Positions 18,501-26,877 of a DNA stretch of 64,000 nucleotides are shown piece after piece. The DNA is from Paraburkholderia hiiakae. Lineage in GTDB: Bacteria; Pseudomonadota; Gammaproteobacteria; Burkholderiales; Burkholderiaceae. Both the position numbers and the translations under genes were made by a program. The number at the start of each line of letters is the position of its first letter. The stretch's first letter is position 1. The notes under the pieces are model-generated. The model ran no database searches, was not told where the DNA came from, and saw nothing but the letters and a program-made list of their open reading frames with translations. The DNA lies in assembly GCF_904848665.1 (NCBI RefSeq), contig NZ_CAJHCQ010000014.1, positions 62,001 through 126,000 on the forward strand. Direction: 5' to 3'.

Positions 18501-18588
18501 CATCACGATCCAGGTCGCGGCCAACCTTGCGGCCTTCCTCGAGGTACTGCTTCACGCCGTCGTGACGGCCGTCCACTCTAATCAACAC
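15556..18588 (-). CDS. relaxase / mobilisation nuclease with LPD7-like C-terminal domain
   Basis: 1010 aa, GTG start. The N-terminal third is a relaxase: YLSITLSFKED early on and the metal-binding three-His type motif KPHIHIVIPRWN near residue 150. It would nick oriT and stay bound to the 5' end for transfer. The C-terminal ~120 residues (RDIVRDRGTSVQVL, ERSAIETGLRLAQGKFGHTLELTGDDAYQLAAARVAVDAGL) resemble the large polyvalent protein LPD7 domain common on such relaxases. The middle is proline/arginine-rich and poorly conserved. The start overlaps mobC by 11 bases. Which Tyr is catalytic was not settled by eye. Confidence 0.9.
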   Translation of the reverse strand: MLIRVDGRHDGVKQYLEEGRKVGRDLDRDDLDERVVLAGDLDLTDAVIQSINAAPGVERYLSITLSFKEDHVARETLFQIVREFEAFALHAYRPDEYSFYAEAHLPRIKSYVDQRTGELVERKPHIHIVIPRWNLLAERHLEPLGYVRANLSFIDAFQEHVNAQYGLASPKDNRRTLLTDASEMISRYRGDLFRANGRELKEQILDAVLDRQIETHADFMALLHEHGAVRMRNTGLDNAYLNVKPAGADKGVNLKEYVFTPEFIALPTAEKLQALSADAADRYEAGVAPRRTPAHIAAVLDEWYATRAREVKYLNSGSRQYQRYQESSPHDRELMLVDLERGFYAQHLKAHHERADDSLPGLDGHLHRSGRAFEFGAQSPDAVYGTGARESELDAPEPIDDGYGGLDAEFDLIPGGAHAAPEPFDAVRNVPGRPVDGIGHRSAVLLPHHAFHQLEPDGAVSAHGLRRAADRDGEPAAQRVGHAAPSVSGLDAYNRALERHYAFGDPFDSLPMMQPHPARTPSGMSPPGWFSGNRRDAFPDRFDSIDALFEFEASRPILRTQHAFAVDVPPYRLRRSRTDDATYATPRHTGRVSDSVVSQLARELRQRDESGSQHAEFREIRQGLDASRLLAELSYTHGVRPAKYAVTTGRDGADRIRAGSRNLNVSDFLTKELNLSWSEAAPLLRAVYERQQAGEPVPAPRELPRAALWREYSVAREAHVVARSDAWLTQRANEQWRRAEIRAAFDTRRAEIRRDVRLTPAGRRAATSLARAGQLGRDDALRESIARERAALKEKFGAAGGPSFSGWLRTRAEQGDERALEELRRTAGPERVSGAVKVDAEISGEAFNVIRPNTPRQHAQDEYNAIIFRSPGLSWSVNERGHVTYRYDGRDIVRDRGTSVQVLQAERSAIETGLRLAQGKFGHTLELTGDDAYQLAAARVAVDAGLRVQFSDGRLNRAMDQYRHARVDQQVQDALGTPGASSPTDPPPKPQTHRPAQDWPKPSDDSKPTP

Positions 18589-18979
18589 GATGAAGATGGG
18601 CCTTCAGCAGTTGCGTGATCAACTCCAGTTCGTCGACCAGGGCGACGAACGTGGATTCGGATAGCTGGCCAGCCACGCGCGCCGTATTCGCCACGTGGAC
18701 CAGCTGGTTGAGGTTGTTGCCGGTCTTGTTGATCACGTACATGATCCGTTGTCGCTCAACGGACGCGGGTGGGCGCGCGACGATCTGCGTGCGGTTCGTC
18801 AGGATGCATTCGCGCAAAAAAACAGACGGACTCATGCCGGAACGTTCGACCTTTTCATTGAAGATCTGCCACTGGTCGTCGGTGAGCCGCGTGCTGACCG
18901 GCCTGCCAAGGGCCTTCTGCGCTTTTTTTCGTCCACGGCGCTTGGCTTCCGCCACAACATTGAGATCGTCTGCGCTCAT
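18578..18979 (-). CDS. mobC: MobC-like relaxosome accessory protein
   Basis: 133 aa. A basic N-terminus (KRRGRKKAQKALGRPVSTRLTDDQWQIFNEKVERSGMSPSVFLRECIL) fits a ribbon-helix-helix DNA-binding part, followed by the MobC signature VINKTGNNLNQLVHVAN near residue 85 and a helical C-terminus. MobC proteins bind oriT and help the relaxase open the strands. The gene overlaps the relaxase start by 11 bases, the usual mobC-relaxase order. Confidence 0.85.
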   Translation of the reverse strand: MSADDLNVVAEAKRRGRKKAQKALGRPVSTRLTDDQWQIFNEKVERSGMSPSVFLRECILTNRTQIVARPPASVERQRIMYVINKTGNNLNQLVHVANTARVAGQLSESTFVALVDELELITQLLKAHLHRVD

Positions 18980-19041
18980 CGCATGTTTTCCGTTACCAGA
19001 GAGACATCGGGCGGCGAACTGCCGCCACCGGCGTGCAAGAG

Positions 19042-19377
19042 TCAGGGACCGTACTGGGTTCGCCCGTATTGCGAATTGACAGGCCCCTTCACGTCACTCC
19101 CGGCCGACTGGCACTGGTTCAGGAAATCGCCTCGCGCGTTGGCCGTGCCGCCCTCATCGAAGTGACCGTGGTGAAAGCGGACGATGGAAAAGTAGCCCGT
19201 CTCGTATTCGGCGCACGTCTTGCCGCCATTGCCACCCATGATCAAGCCGGCAAGACAGAGCACCGCGCCACACGCATCCTGGTTATCAGCGGCGTGCGAC
19301 GACGGCGTGGCGAGCGCGCAGGCCAGTGCCGCGCTGCACAGCGCGGCCGCAATCGCCCGTCGTTTCATTGCGTTCAT
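19042..19377 (-). CDS. trbM: TrbM-like secreted protein
   Basis: 111 aa with a signal peptide (MKRRAIAAALCSAALACALATPSSHA). The mature part shows the TrbM family pattern: ACGAVLCLAGLIMGGNGGKTCAEYETGYFSIVRFHHGHFDEGGTANARGDFLNQC, with conserved Cys residues likely in disulfides. TrbM proteins occur with conjugation genes; their exact role is unclear. A broken second copy of the same gene lies at about 58.9-59.14 kb. The start could be the first or second Met (MNAMKRR). Confidence 0.8.
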   Translation of the reverse strand: MNAMKRRAIAAALCSAALACALATPSSHAADNQDACGAVLCLAGLIMGGNGGKTCAEYETGYFSIVRFHHGHFDEGGTANARGDFLNQCQSAGSDVKGPVNSQYGRTQYGP

Positions 19378-19416
19378 GATCTAACGTTCCCCTCGAGGAG
19401 ATGCGGTGGTTTTCGG

Positions 19417-19908
19417 CTAGGTGAGCGTGTGTGCCAGACGGGCAACGACCCAGATGAGCGCGGCGCCCGCGCAGAACGCAATGCCCATGAAGGCGACGAG
19501 CGAACCGGTTGCTGCAACTGCCGGATTCGTGGGTACGACGCGACCACGCGATTCAACGGCAGCCCGCAGCCGCGCCAGTTCGTCCACGACATCCGCTGTT
19601 GCCGCCCGTCGCGCCTGGTCAGCCGCCTTCGCGGCCACCTCGCCGATGAACGCCTGGCGCGATTGCGTGAGCAGCTTCGTCAGTTGCGTGTTCTCCTCGC
19701 GCAGCGCCTGCACCGTCGCGGTCAGTTTCTGGTCGGTGGACTCCATCAGCGCGACAACATGGTGTTGTGCATCCACGACCTTCATCTGCTCGATCAGGAT
19801 CTCCGCGAGCACGGCCAGCTCGTTCGACGCCGGCATCGTGGCGATCACCTGGCCCAGGCGCTCAGACGCTCGCCCGGCGTGATCCGGCTGCGGCGTCGGC
19901 TCGTTCAT
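19417..19908 (-). CDS. coiled-coil membrane protein of the transfer block
   Basis: 163 aa. A long helical region (residues 35-125) is rich in Glu, Gln and Leu and looks like a coiled coil (TVQALREENTQLTKLLTQSRQAF). A single membrane helix closes the protein (GSLVAFMGIAFCAGAALIWVVARL). Its start overlaps the end of the stbB-like gene by four bases (ATGA). Similar one-helix proteins sit beside stbB genes in other mobile plasmids, so a role in plasmid maintenance or relaxosome positioning is plausible but unproven. Confidence 0.7.
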   Translation of the reverse strand: MNEPTPQPDHAGRASERLGQVIATMPASNELAVLAEILIEQMKVVDAQHHVVALMESTDQKLTATVQALREENTQLTKLLTQSRQAFIGEVAAKAADQARRAATADVVDELARLRAAVESRGRVVPTNPAVAATGSLVAFMGIAFCAGAALIWVVARLAHTLT

Positions 19909-20639
19909 GCATCTACCCCTGCCATCAGTGCGGTAAACGCCCGATCCAGCAACGGCTCGATCGACAGCGCCTTGCGTTTGAGGCCAACCAGCCTCACAAG
20001 ACGGTCCTTCTCCGAGGCACTCGCAGCGTCGATCAGCTGCACCTTGTAGTCCACCCCGTCTGTCGCAATATCGTGGATCGTACGACCGGCGGCCGCCGCA
20101 AGCGTAAACACGTCGTTCTTTGGGATCAGCGCATCCTGATTAAGTTCGAAAGTCCGCTCCCTCTCATGCAGTTCGAACAGTTCCCAGAAGTGCCGGCGCA
20201 GCGTTATCTCGCGGTCCTCGCTCCTGACCAGATCGACCTTGTTCAGCAGCACACGGATGCGCGCAGGCTCGACGTCGAGATCCGCGAGCATGTTGATCGT
20301 CTTCATGGAGTCCTTCATCTGCTTGCTCTCCGGTTCGACCGGCACAACGAAGCACGCGTAATCCTCCTGTGCCCCTTTGGCACCATTGAGGCGGTTGAGA
20401 TACTCCTCGACGTTCGACGCACCGATATCGACCAGCAGATCACGGCCGCGCATCAGCTCGTCATGCAGTTCGTCAAAGCGCGCGGCAATCATCACCTCGA
20501 CCTTCGGGCCGGCCGAGTCATCCGTATTGGTTGACTCAATCTGGCGCACCAACATGGACGGCAGCCTTGGCGCGAGCAGTTCGCGGGTCACGGTAGTCTT
20601 GCCGACGTTGCCCGAGCAGTTCACGATAGCCATACTCAT
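19905..20639 (-). CDS. stbB: StbB-like ParA-type ATPase
   Basis: I take the ATG at 20639 (MSMAIVNCSGNVGKTTVTREL); longer forms begin inside the neighbouring gene. The P-loop is CSGNVGKTT, and later DLLVDIGASNVEEYLNRL and VRVLLNKVD-like VLLNKVDLVRS fit a Walker-type ATPase of the StbB plasmid stability group. StbB is known to aid plasmid positioning and transfer. The 244-aa length fits. It is co-oriented with and directly follows the DUF5710 gene, ahead of the coiled-coil membrane protein. Confidence 0.82.
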   Translation of the reverse strand: MSMAIVNCSGNVGKTTVTRELLAPRLPSMLVRQIESTNTDDSAGPKVEVMIAARFDELHDELMRGRDLLVDIGASNVEEYLNRLNGAKGAQEDYACFVVPVEPESKQMKDSMKTINMLADLDVEPARIRVLLNKVDLVRSEDREITLRRHFWELFELHERERTFELNQDALIPKNDVFTLAAAAGRTIHDIATDGVDYKVQLIDAASASEKDRLVRLVGLKRKALSIEPLLDRAFTALMAGVDA

Positions 20640-20674
20640 TTTGCAATCCTCATCAATAGTTGGAGTGCCGCCAC

Positions 20675-23293
20675 TTACATCACCTTCGGTGCCAGGCCGC
20701 CTGTCTGCGCTTGCGCGGATAGCGGGATGTTCGACGGGCCCTGGGCAGGCGCGGCCTTCGGTGCCGTCCACGCCGCATGCAGCTCGGCCGCGCGCCTGTC
20801 GATCTCGGCCGGGCCGGCGTCACGACCCAGTTCGCCGCGTGCAATCCGGGCCTCGATCTCCGTGCCCGCCTGCATGCGGGCATCGAACCGGCGAATCACC
20901 TCGGCACGCATGCGCGTGGGGGCCCGCTCAAGCGACTTTTCAAGGACTTCGCGCAACTGCGCGACGGTTTTGGGTGCTTCAGGCGTGGGCGGTGCCGCCA
21001 TGTCCTCTGCAGGCGAGAAACGCGCTGCGCTGGCCGCCGCTTCCGGTTTTGGGTTTGACGGCGCGCCCGCTGGATTCTCCTTCGCCGGGTTCGTCTTCTG
21101 CGCGACATCCGGCGCGGGCGACGTTCCGGCCTTGATCGTTAGCGCCGCACGTTCACGCTTCGCGGCCTCGAGCAATGCCTCATCGCTTTCGGCCGGCTTG
21201 AAGCCCTTTACATCCACACCCGCGAGGGACGCTTCGATCCACGCGTTGCGGCGGAACGTTTCGCTGCCGCGCACGACGATCGAATCCCAGTTCTTGGCCT
21301 TCGCCACCGCCACCATGTCGGCAATCGTTGCGCGATCGTTCTGCCGGGAGTTCAGGCGTGCCCCCACGTCCTCGAAGTGCGGCTGCGTGGTCGCGGTCGG
21401 ATCCGACTGCACGCCCGGCTTATCTTCCATGCCTTCGAGCTTCCAGAACCGCCCATCCTTCACCATGTATCGCGAGGCGACGTGAGCGGGCACGTCGTAG
21501 CCGTATTTCGTCACGACCGGCTTGCGTGAGGCAGGGTCGACGCCGATCTGGTTGTCGCGGCTGTCGGCGATACGCGCAACGCCAGCCTCGTGCGCGTCTG
21601 CCGCTGCACGGGCGTCGCCCGCGTGCTGCCCTGGCATCGGCTTGCCCTGTTCGCGCAGCAACCGCTCGGCGGCCGCCCGCTCGCCGTCGCGCACGGTGCG
21701 CACGCGCTCCAGATCCTGCGTCGACACGGAATCGAACACCGGACGCTCCGGTTCGTTCGCCGGATTTCTTGCGTCCGCTTCATTCTGCGCAGACGTCTGC
21801 GTGCGCTGGATCTGCGTGTCGATCATGCCCGACACGGCTGGTGTGTTCATCGACGTATCGTTCGCTGCGCGGCCGGGCTGAACGACGGGTTCGTTAGCCG
21901 CCGCCGCGTTGACAGTCGGGCGAGCGACGTCCTCGTTGCCGGGTACGGCATTTCCCGTGATGCCACGCAGGCGCATTGCGTCGTCGATTGCCGCTGCATC
22001 GCCGACGTCGGCAAAGGTCACCGCATCGCCGTCCATCTTGACCTTCGGTTGCGCCTGCGGCGCCGGGGATTGCACCGGAGATGCATCGACCGGCCTCTCG
22101 AGTGCTTCACGCACGTGGGTCACGAACGGCTCGCGGGCGGCCGTCGACAGAAACTCAAGCTCCTGATCGAGCGCGGCGGCAACTTCAGGCGCGGTCCTGC
22201 CTTTCGCGAACTCCTCGCTGATACGCCCCGTCAGCTCGCGAAAGTCGGCCAGGTCTTTCGCCACCATCGGCCAGTCAGTTCTGTCCTCGTGCTCACGACC
22301 GGTCGCAGGCATGGCCTCCACGGGGTCAAACGCTTCCGCCATGTCCGCGAAGGTGGCAATGCCGTCATCGCGCTCTGGCTCGCGATGGCGATGCCGCTGT
22401 TGCGGCGCGACGCTTGCCCCGTCAACCTGAGGCGCGTCGTCCACCGGGTCGGAATCCGTCACGTCGCGCGCAGGCGTGCGCTCGTCGATTTCCATCGGAC
22501 TCAAGCCCGCTTCATCGCGAAGTTTGGCCAGCGCTGCGGCTGCCCGTAGTGGCAGGGTCTCGGCCGCAAAACCCGTGCGGTTGCGGATCTGCTCGCCAAT
22601 CGCGCGCTCGCCATCAACAGCGTTGCCGGACATGCGCCACGCTTCACGATGGATCGACTCCAGCCGCTGCTCAAGCGCCAGCGTATGGTTGACCTCGTTG
22701 CCACGCAGCGTGACCGCCGTCGTAATCGACTGGATCATTTCGCGAAAGCGCCGGCCGAGCGCCGCGTCGTCGAGCTTCGGCAGTGCAGCCTGCTGGCCAA
22801 CACGTACGCCCTGTAAATACAGATGCTGCCGGTCGGCGAAATACTGGTGCCGCGCGTGGACACCGGCTTCCCGCACTCCGTCAATCATCTCGAACGCAGA
22901 GGCACCCTGCGCGCGCAACCGGTCCCGTGCCTCCAGCCCCGCCTTTTCCGCGGCGGCCTGAAGGGAGTCCCGCACGAAGGCGCGGGACTCATCGAGCGGT
23001 TGACCCATCAGTTCGCTCAGCCGTACGGCTTCCCGCTCGATGTCGGCTTCACTGCCGAACAGCGTCTGCGGCTGCCCGCGCACTGGTTGGCGTGCCTGCC
23101 GGGCGTCCTGCGCTGTCTGCGGCTCATGCGCAGGAATCCACCGCGCAAACGGCCCAACGTCAGTGCCACCCGGCACGTACCATTTTTTCGATCGCCGGTC
23201 GAACCTGGCGCCCAGATCGTGCGCCGCGTCCTTCTCCCTGAACGGGACGTCCAGATACGTCCGTTTGCCTTTTGGCCTTTTCGGGTCAGCCAT
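20675..23293 (-). CDS. DUF5710/LPD7-like transfer protein
   Basis: 872 aa from the ATG at 23293, which has an excellent RBS (AGGAGG, 6 bases upstream). Residues 10-60 are a DUF5710 module (KRTYLDVPFREKDAAHDLGARFDRRSKKWYVPGG). The long middle is low-complexity and acidic. Near residue 650 an LPD7-like part appears (VKDGRFWKL, ADMVAVAKAKNWDSIVVRGSETFRRNAWIEASLAGVDVKGFKP). Proteins with these modules accompany relaxases and may enter recipient cells. It overlaps virD4 by eight bases. The function is inferred from context. Confidence 0.8.
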   Translation of the reverse strand: MADPKRPKGKRTYLDVPFREKDAAHDLGARFDRRSKKWYVPGGTDVGPFARWIPAHEPQTAQDARQARQPVRGQPQTLFGSEADIEREAVRLSELMGQPLDESRAFVRDSLQAAAEKAGLEARDRLRAQGASAFEMIDGVREAGVHARHQYFADRQHLYLQGVRVGQQAALPKLDDAALGRRFREMIQSITTAVTLRGNEVNHTLALEQRLESIHREAWRMSGNAVDGERAIGEQIRNRTGFAAETLPLRAAAALAKLRDEAGLSPMEIDERTPARDVTDSDPVDDAPQVDGASVAPQQRHRHREPERDDGIATFADMAEAFDPVEAMPATGREHEDRTDWPMVAKDLADFRELTGRISEEFAKGRTAPEVAAALDQELEFLSTAAREPFVTHVREALERPVDASPVQSPAPQAQPKVKMDGDAVTFADVGDAAAIDDAMRLRGITGNAVPGNEDVARPTVNAAAANEPVVQPGRAANDTSMNTPAVSGMIDTQIQRTQTSAQNEADARNPANEPERPVFDSVSTQDLERVRTVRDGERAAAERLLREQGKPMPGQHAGDARAAADAHEAGVARIADSRDNQIGVDPASRKPVVTKYGYDVPAHVASRYMVKDGRFWKLEGMEDKPGVQSDPTATTQPHFEDVGARLNSRQNDRATIADMVAVAKAKNWDSIVVRGSETFRRNAWIEASLAGVDVKGFKPAESDEALLEAAKRERAALTIKAGTSPAPDVAQKTNPAKENPAGAPSNPKPEAAASAARFSPAEDMAAPPTPEAPKTVAQLREVLEKSLERAPTRMRAEVIRRFDARMQAGTEIEARIARGELGRDAGPAEIDRRAAELHAAWTAPKAAPAQGPSNIPLSAQAQTGGLAPKVM

Positions 23294-25607
23294 TTGATAC
23301 CTCCTGTGCTTCGTTGTCCGCCGGCGCGACAGACGCGAGCGCCGGTTCAATGCGGTCCTGGACGGCGTCATCCCCGCCTGCCACGTTGAAATCGATGCGG
23401 AGGCCCGCGAGCATTTCGTGCACGTCCTCACGCATCACGACACCGAGCTCGCCCAGGTCAGCCTCGAAGCCTGCGAGCGCCATGCCGGTCGCGAGCGGCC
23501 CGGGTGTGCGCTGGTCGAGCACGAGAAGCTCGGCCGCGGTCAACGGCTTTGCACCGGCCTGACGTGCAAGACGGATCTCGCCAGCTGCCCTCGCGGACAG
23601 CGCCGCGTGATACGTCTCCGGGTTGTGCGTCGGGATGCCGGTCGCGCGCAGCTCACCGGCACGCCAGGCCGCCTTGATTTCGTCTTCGTTGGGCAGGCGC
23701 TTGTTGATTGCACCGAGCATCGGACTGACCGAGCGCATGCGGTCGATAAACAGGTCATCCTCGTAATAGGTCGCCTTCTCGCACAGGATCGGACGCTGGA
23801 AGCCAAGCACGATTTCCTGGTCCTGCTCCATGCGCTTCAGTTCCTGATCGAGCATCAACGCGCGGCCCTGATCCGACGTGTTCGTGCCGGTCGAGGTATT
23901 ACGGCCGTGATTACGGCTTTTCGAGGTTGCCTTTTCGGTGAACGTGCCCAGCGTCTCGGACAGTTCCTTTGCATCCTGCTGGTTGCCAGGCGCATACGCC
24001 ACCAGCACTGCGTGGTTGGTGATCAGCGTGCGCGCCCCGGCCGGCCCGTACAGATCGTTCGGCTCCAGCTGCGCCTTCGACTGCAGGATCGTAAGCAGGC
24101 GAATCCAGTAGCCCGCGATGAACGCGTTGCCCTTGTCGAGGACCGCGATGCGACCGAGCGCGGTAAATTCGTCCCCCACGCCAAGACACTGATATTTGAT
24201 GGTCGGATCGTCGCCCGGCAGCACGTCGAGGTTGTCCTCGATCCACTGCGTGTAGAACACGTTGCCGAGCAGGCTCGCGACGGCAAGCTCACGCACCGGC
24301 AGCACAATGTAGATCGACATCAGCTCGCGCCGCACGCGGTCGAGCTCGAAGTCGCATGCGCTCGTCGCCTGGTCGACGATCGGGTTGCTGAACAGGCGCA
24401 GACCGGCGTTAAACGTCGCAACAATGTTCAGCATCGTCTCGTCGGGCGAGGCCAGCACGCGCGAGAGCGCGCCCAGGCAGTCGCCCGACAGCGGCACCCC
24501 CTTCTGCGGTTCGTGCTGCATCAGGTCCGACAGGTGCTCACGCACTTTCCTGTCGGGCGTGGTCGCGAGCCGCAACACCTGTCCGAACGTACAGTCACCC
24601 GTCATCTCCATCAGGTAGAGCGCGAGGCCCATGAACAGGTCACTCGCCTGCTCATAGAAGAACTTGTTGCGACCGTCGGTCGTGTGATACAGGCGCGCTG
24701 CGATCGCCTGCAGCCGACCGACCCGCACGAAGGATGGACTCTTCGCAATCCTGAAAAGCGGATTCCAGCGGTGCGTGTAGCCAGTCTGATCAAATGGCGC
24801 CCAGCGAAACACCTGCTGGCCGCAGGCCTGCCGGTAACGCGACGTCAGGTCGTAGTTCTCTCCCTTCACATCGAGTACGACCACCGAATCCGGAAAGGTG
24901 AGCAGATTCGGGATCACAATGGCTGCACCTTTGCGTGAACGCGTTCGCGCAGCAACCATCACGAACTCCGTTCCGCGGAAAGTCAGGTACTTGCCCTTGT
25001 ACCGCCCGACGATGATCGACGGGTCGCGGTGATCGCCCTTGCGGCCGCCCCTGTTTCGCCCGCGCCCGTTGGCCTCATCGAGCAGGCCGTACCGCCGAAC
25101 CTCGTAGCTGTAGGCGAAGCGGGCATCGCCGTGCAGTTCGCGCTTCGGCTTCATGACCAGCGCCGCGACGATCGCCACTACCGGTACAAGTGGCACGATG
25201 ACCGATGCCGCTGTCGCCATCTGCAGCGAGCGTTTCACCGCCTTCACATCGCCAAAGGCGCGCCAGTAGTCGTGCAGCGTCCACAGCCCGATTGCGGAGT
25301 CCGGCAGCTTTTCCAGCTTCGCAAACAGCATCGCGCCAACGTACTGGCCGGTGGCAGCGAGACCGATCAGAACCACCAGCGCAAGCAGACCGGCCGCGAT
25401 GATCCGGTCGGCAAGCGTCGCGGTTTTTATCAGCACGGCGCTCGCACACACGCCCCACAACGCGCACGTCACGACGACGAGAGCAATCACGGCCCCCATT
25501 TCGACAGGATCGCTGATCGCGTCGAGATGAAGCAGACGGCCGGCGGCGAACACGACTGCGCCGGACACAATGCCAGGCAAGCCGCCAACAAGGAGACGGG
25601 CTTTCAT
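23286..25607 (-). CDS. virD4: VirD4/TraG type IV coupling protein
   Basis: 773 aa. Five or so hydrophobic segments in the first 170 residues anchor it in the inner membrane. The nucleotide-binding region reads RTRSRKGAAIVIPNLLTFPDSVVVLDVKGENYDLTS; IVIPNLL and DVKGE are hallmarks of the family. Later GNAFIAGYWIRLLTILQSKAQLEP and LITNHAVLVAYAPGNQQDAKELSETLG fit the C-terminal motor. It hands the relaxase-DNA complex to the VirB channel. Unusual: the Walker A glycine before Lys is Arg (SRKG rather than SGKG). A 34-codon frame overlaps its start. Confidence 0.93.
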   Translation of the reverse strand: MKARLLVGGLPGIVSGAVVFAAGRLLHLDAISDPVEMGAVIALVVVTCALWGVCASAVLIKTATLADRIIAAGLLALVVLIGLAATGQYVGAMLFAKLEKLPDSAIGLWTLHDYWRAFGDVKAVKRSLQMATAASVIVPLVPVVAIVAALVMKPKRELHGDARFAYSYEVRRYGLLDEANGRGRNRGGRKGDHRDPSIIVGRYKGKYLTFRGTEFVMVAARTRSRKGAAIVIPNLLTFPDSVVVLDVKGENYDLTSRYRQACGQQVFRWAPFDQTGYTHRWNPLFRIAKSPSFVRVGRLQAIAARLYHTTDGRNKFFYEQASDLFMGLALYLMEMTGDCTFGQVLRLATTPDRKVREHLSDLMQHEPQKGVPLSGDCLGALSRVLASPDETMLNIVATFNAGLRLFSNPIVDQATSACDFELDRVRRELMSIYIVLPVRELAVASLLGNVFYTQWIEDNLDVLPGDDPTIKYQCLGVGDEFTALGRIAVLDKGNAFIAGYWIRLLTILQSKAQLEPNDLYGPAGARTLITNHAVLVAYAPGNQQDAKELSETLGTFTEKATSKSRNHGRNTSTGTNTSDQGRALMLDQELKRMEQDQEIVLGFQRPILCEKATYYEDDLFIDRMRSVSPMLGAINKRLPNEDEIKAAWRAGELRATGIPTHNPETYHAALSARAAGEIRLARQAGAKPLTAAELLVLDQRTPGPLATGMALAGFEADLGELGVVMREDVHEMLAGLRIDFNVAGGDDAVQDRIEPALASVAPADNEAQEVSNG

Positions 25608-25708
25608 GCTGACGCTCCCACTGCCGCCTGCGTCTGCCGCTCCTGGGGTTCCGGGCCGGTTTGCCCGCCACTGTCACCAATGGCGGAATCGTTCGGTCGC
25701 GCTCTCAT
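25604..25708 (-). CDS. 34-codon overlapping frame between virB11 and virD4
   Basis: The frame starts at 25708 with ATGA overlapping the virB11 stop and ends with ATGA overlapping the virD4 start. Its product (MRARPNDSAIGDSGGQTGPE...) is polar with no motif. It may exist only to couple translation, or as a tiny protein; the two exact overlaps are the sole evidence. Confidence 0.35.
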   Translation of the reverse strand: MRARPNDSAIGDSGGQTGPEPQERQTQAAVGASA

Positions 25709-26862
25709 GCATCACCTCGCAGCAGCCTGTTTTTCGTCGCCGGATCGAACCAGATTTCCGTCAGATCGCGGTTCTCCATGAACAGCACCACGTCGACCGT
25801 CGTGCGGATCTCGCGCATCAGGTAATCAAACGGGAGCGTCTGGCCGACCGGGCTTTGCTTGACCAGCGTGGCGATGCGCGTGAGCGTCGCGACCGAGTCG
25901 TTTGCGTGCACCGTCGTCAACCCGCCCTGGTGCCCGGTGTTGAGCAGCGTCAGGTAGTCCCAGGTTTCGTCGCCGCGCAACTCCGCAAGCAGCACGCGAT
26001 CGAACTTCATGCGCAACGTCGCCTTCACCAGACGTCGCGCCGGAATCGCCTCGCTGTAGAAGAGGTGAACGTGATTTCGATGCAGTGGCAACGGCAGCTC
26101 GTGGGTATCCTCGATCGTCGCCAGACGCGCCTCGCGCGGAATGATCGGGATCAGGTCGGCCAGCGCCTTCATCAGCGTGGTCTTGCCGGAGCCCGTGCCG
26201 CCCACGAGCACGATGTTCATCCGGTTCAGTATGGCCAGCTTCAGAAACCGCACGACATCGCGCTGCGCGAGCGCGTCGAGCATCTCATGCTGAAAGCGCG
26301 CCAGGCCATAGGCACCCAGCGCCCGGGACGGATTGAATACCGCAGTGGCACGACTGACGTCCATACCCTCTGAGCCTGCCCGTGCCGCCGCAGCGTCGAT
26401 CTCGCCGTTCGTCATTGCGCCACTACCGCCGGGTTCATCCCGGACCACATCACGGAACGTGGCGAACCGCCCGGCGTCCGACCACTGCTGTACCGAAAGG
26501 CGCGTTGAATTCGGTACGCGAATCGTCAGCGACACAGTGCCCGGCTCGCACGCCGGTGGAATCACAATCTGGCCGCGCTCCCCGTCGGGCAGGCGCACCG
26601 GCTTTTCCGGTTCGGCCGCCGAAAGCGGCGGCTTCGCCTTGTTGTAGATGGCCAGCGCCGGTGCGAACTGGTTCAGCATTTCCAGCGACGCATTCGGAAG
26701 ATCATGGCGCTGCCAGCCGTCGCGCGTTTCGGTCCAGCCTTCATAAGGACGGTTAATCGCAAACTCGGTGACGCCGGGCATCGCCAGCATTGCGGCGATG
26801 CCGAGTGTCTTGAGGTGACTGCGTACCGTAAGACTGTCGTCGTATTGCATATTCATAAGCAT
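25705..26862 (-). CDS. virB11: VirB11 secretion ATPase
   Basis: 385 aa. It powers substrate transfer and pilus steps as a hexameric ATPase on the inner face of the membrane. The Walker A motif is VGGTGSGKTTLMKAL, the Asp box/Walker B region is IEDTHELPL and LLAELRGDETWDYL, and the His box is NTGHQGGLTTVHAND. The N-terminal domain (EFAINRPYEGWTE) is typical. The start may be the ATG at 26850 (MQYDDSL) rather than the first one. It lies between virB10 and virD4 in the usual order. Confidence 0.96.
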   Translation of the reverse strand: MLMNMQYDDSLTVRSHLKTLGIAAMLAMPGVTEFAINRPYEGWTETRDGWQRHDLPNASLEMLNQFAPALAIYNKAKPPLSAAEPEKPVRLPDGERGQIVIPPACEPGTVSLTIRVPNSTRLSVQQWSDAGRFATFRDVVRDEPGGSGAMTNGEIDAAAARAGSEGMDVSRATAVFNPSRALGAYGLARFQHEMLDALAQRDVVRFLKLAILNRMNIVLVGGTGSGKTTLMKALADLIPIIPREARLATIEDTHELPLPLHRNHVHLFYSEAIPARRLVKATLRMKFDRVLLAELRGDETWDYLTLLNTGHQGGLTTVHANDSVATLTRIATLVKQSPVGQTLPFDYLMREIRTTVDVVLFMENRDLTEIWFDPATKNRLLRGDA

Positions 26863-26877
26863 CCCGAATTAACTGAG

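Noticed and set aside
17488..18618. 376-aa plus-strand frame opposite the relaxase
   Set aside because: Antisense shadow of the relaxase coding strand.
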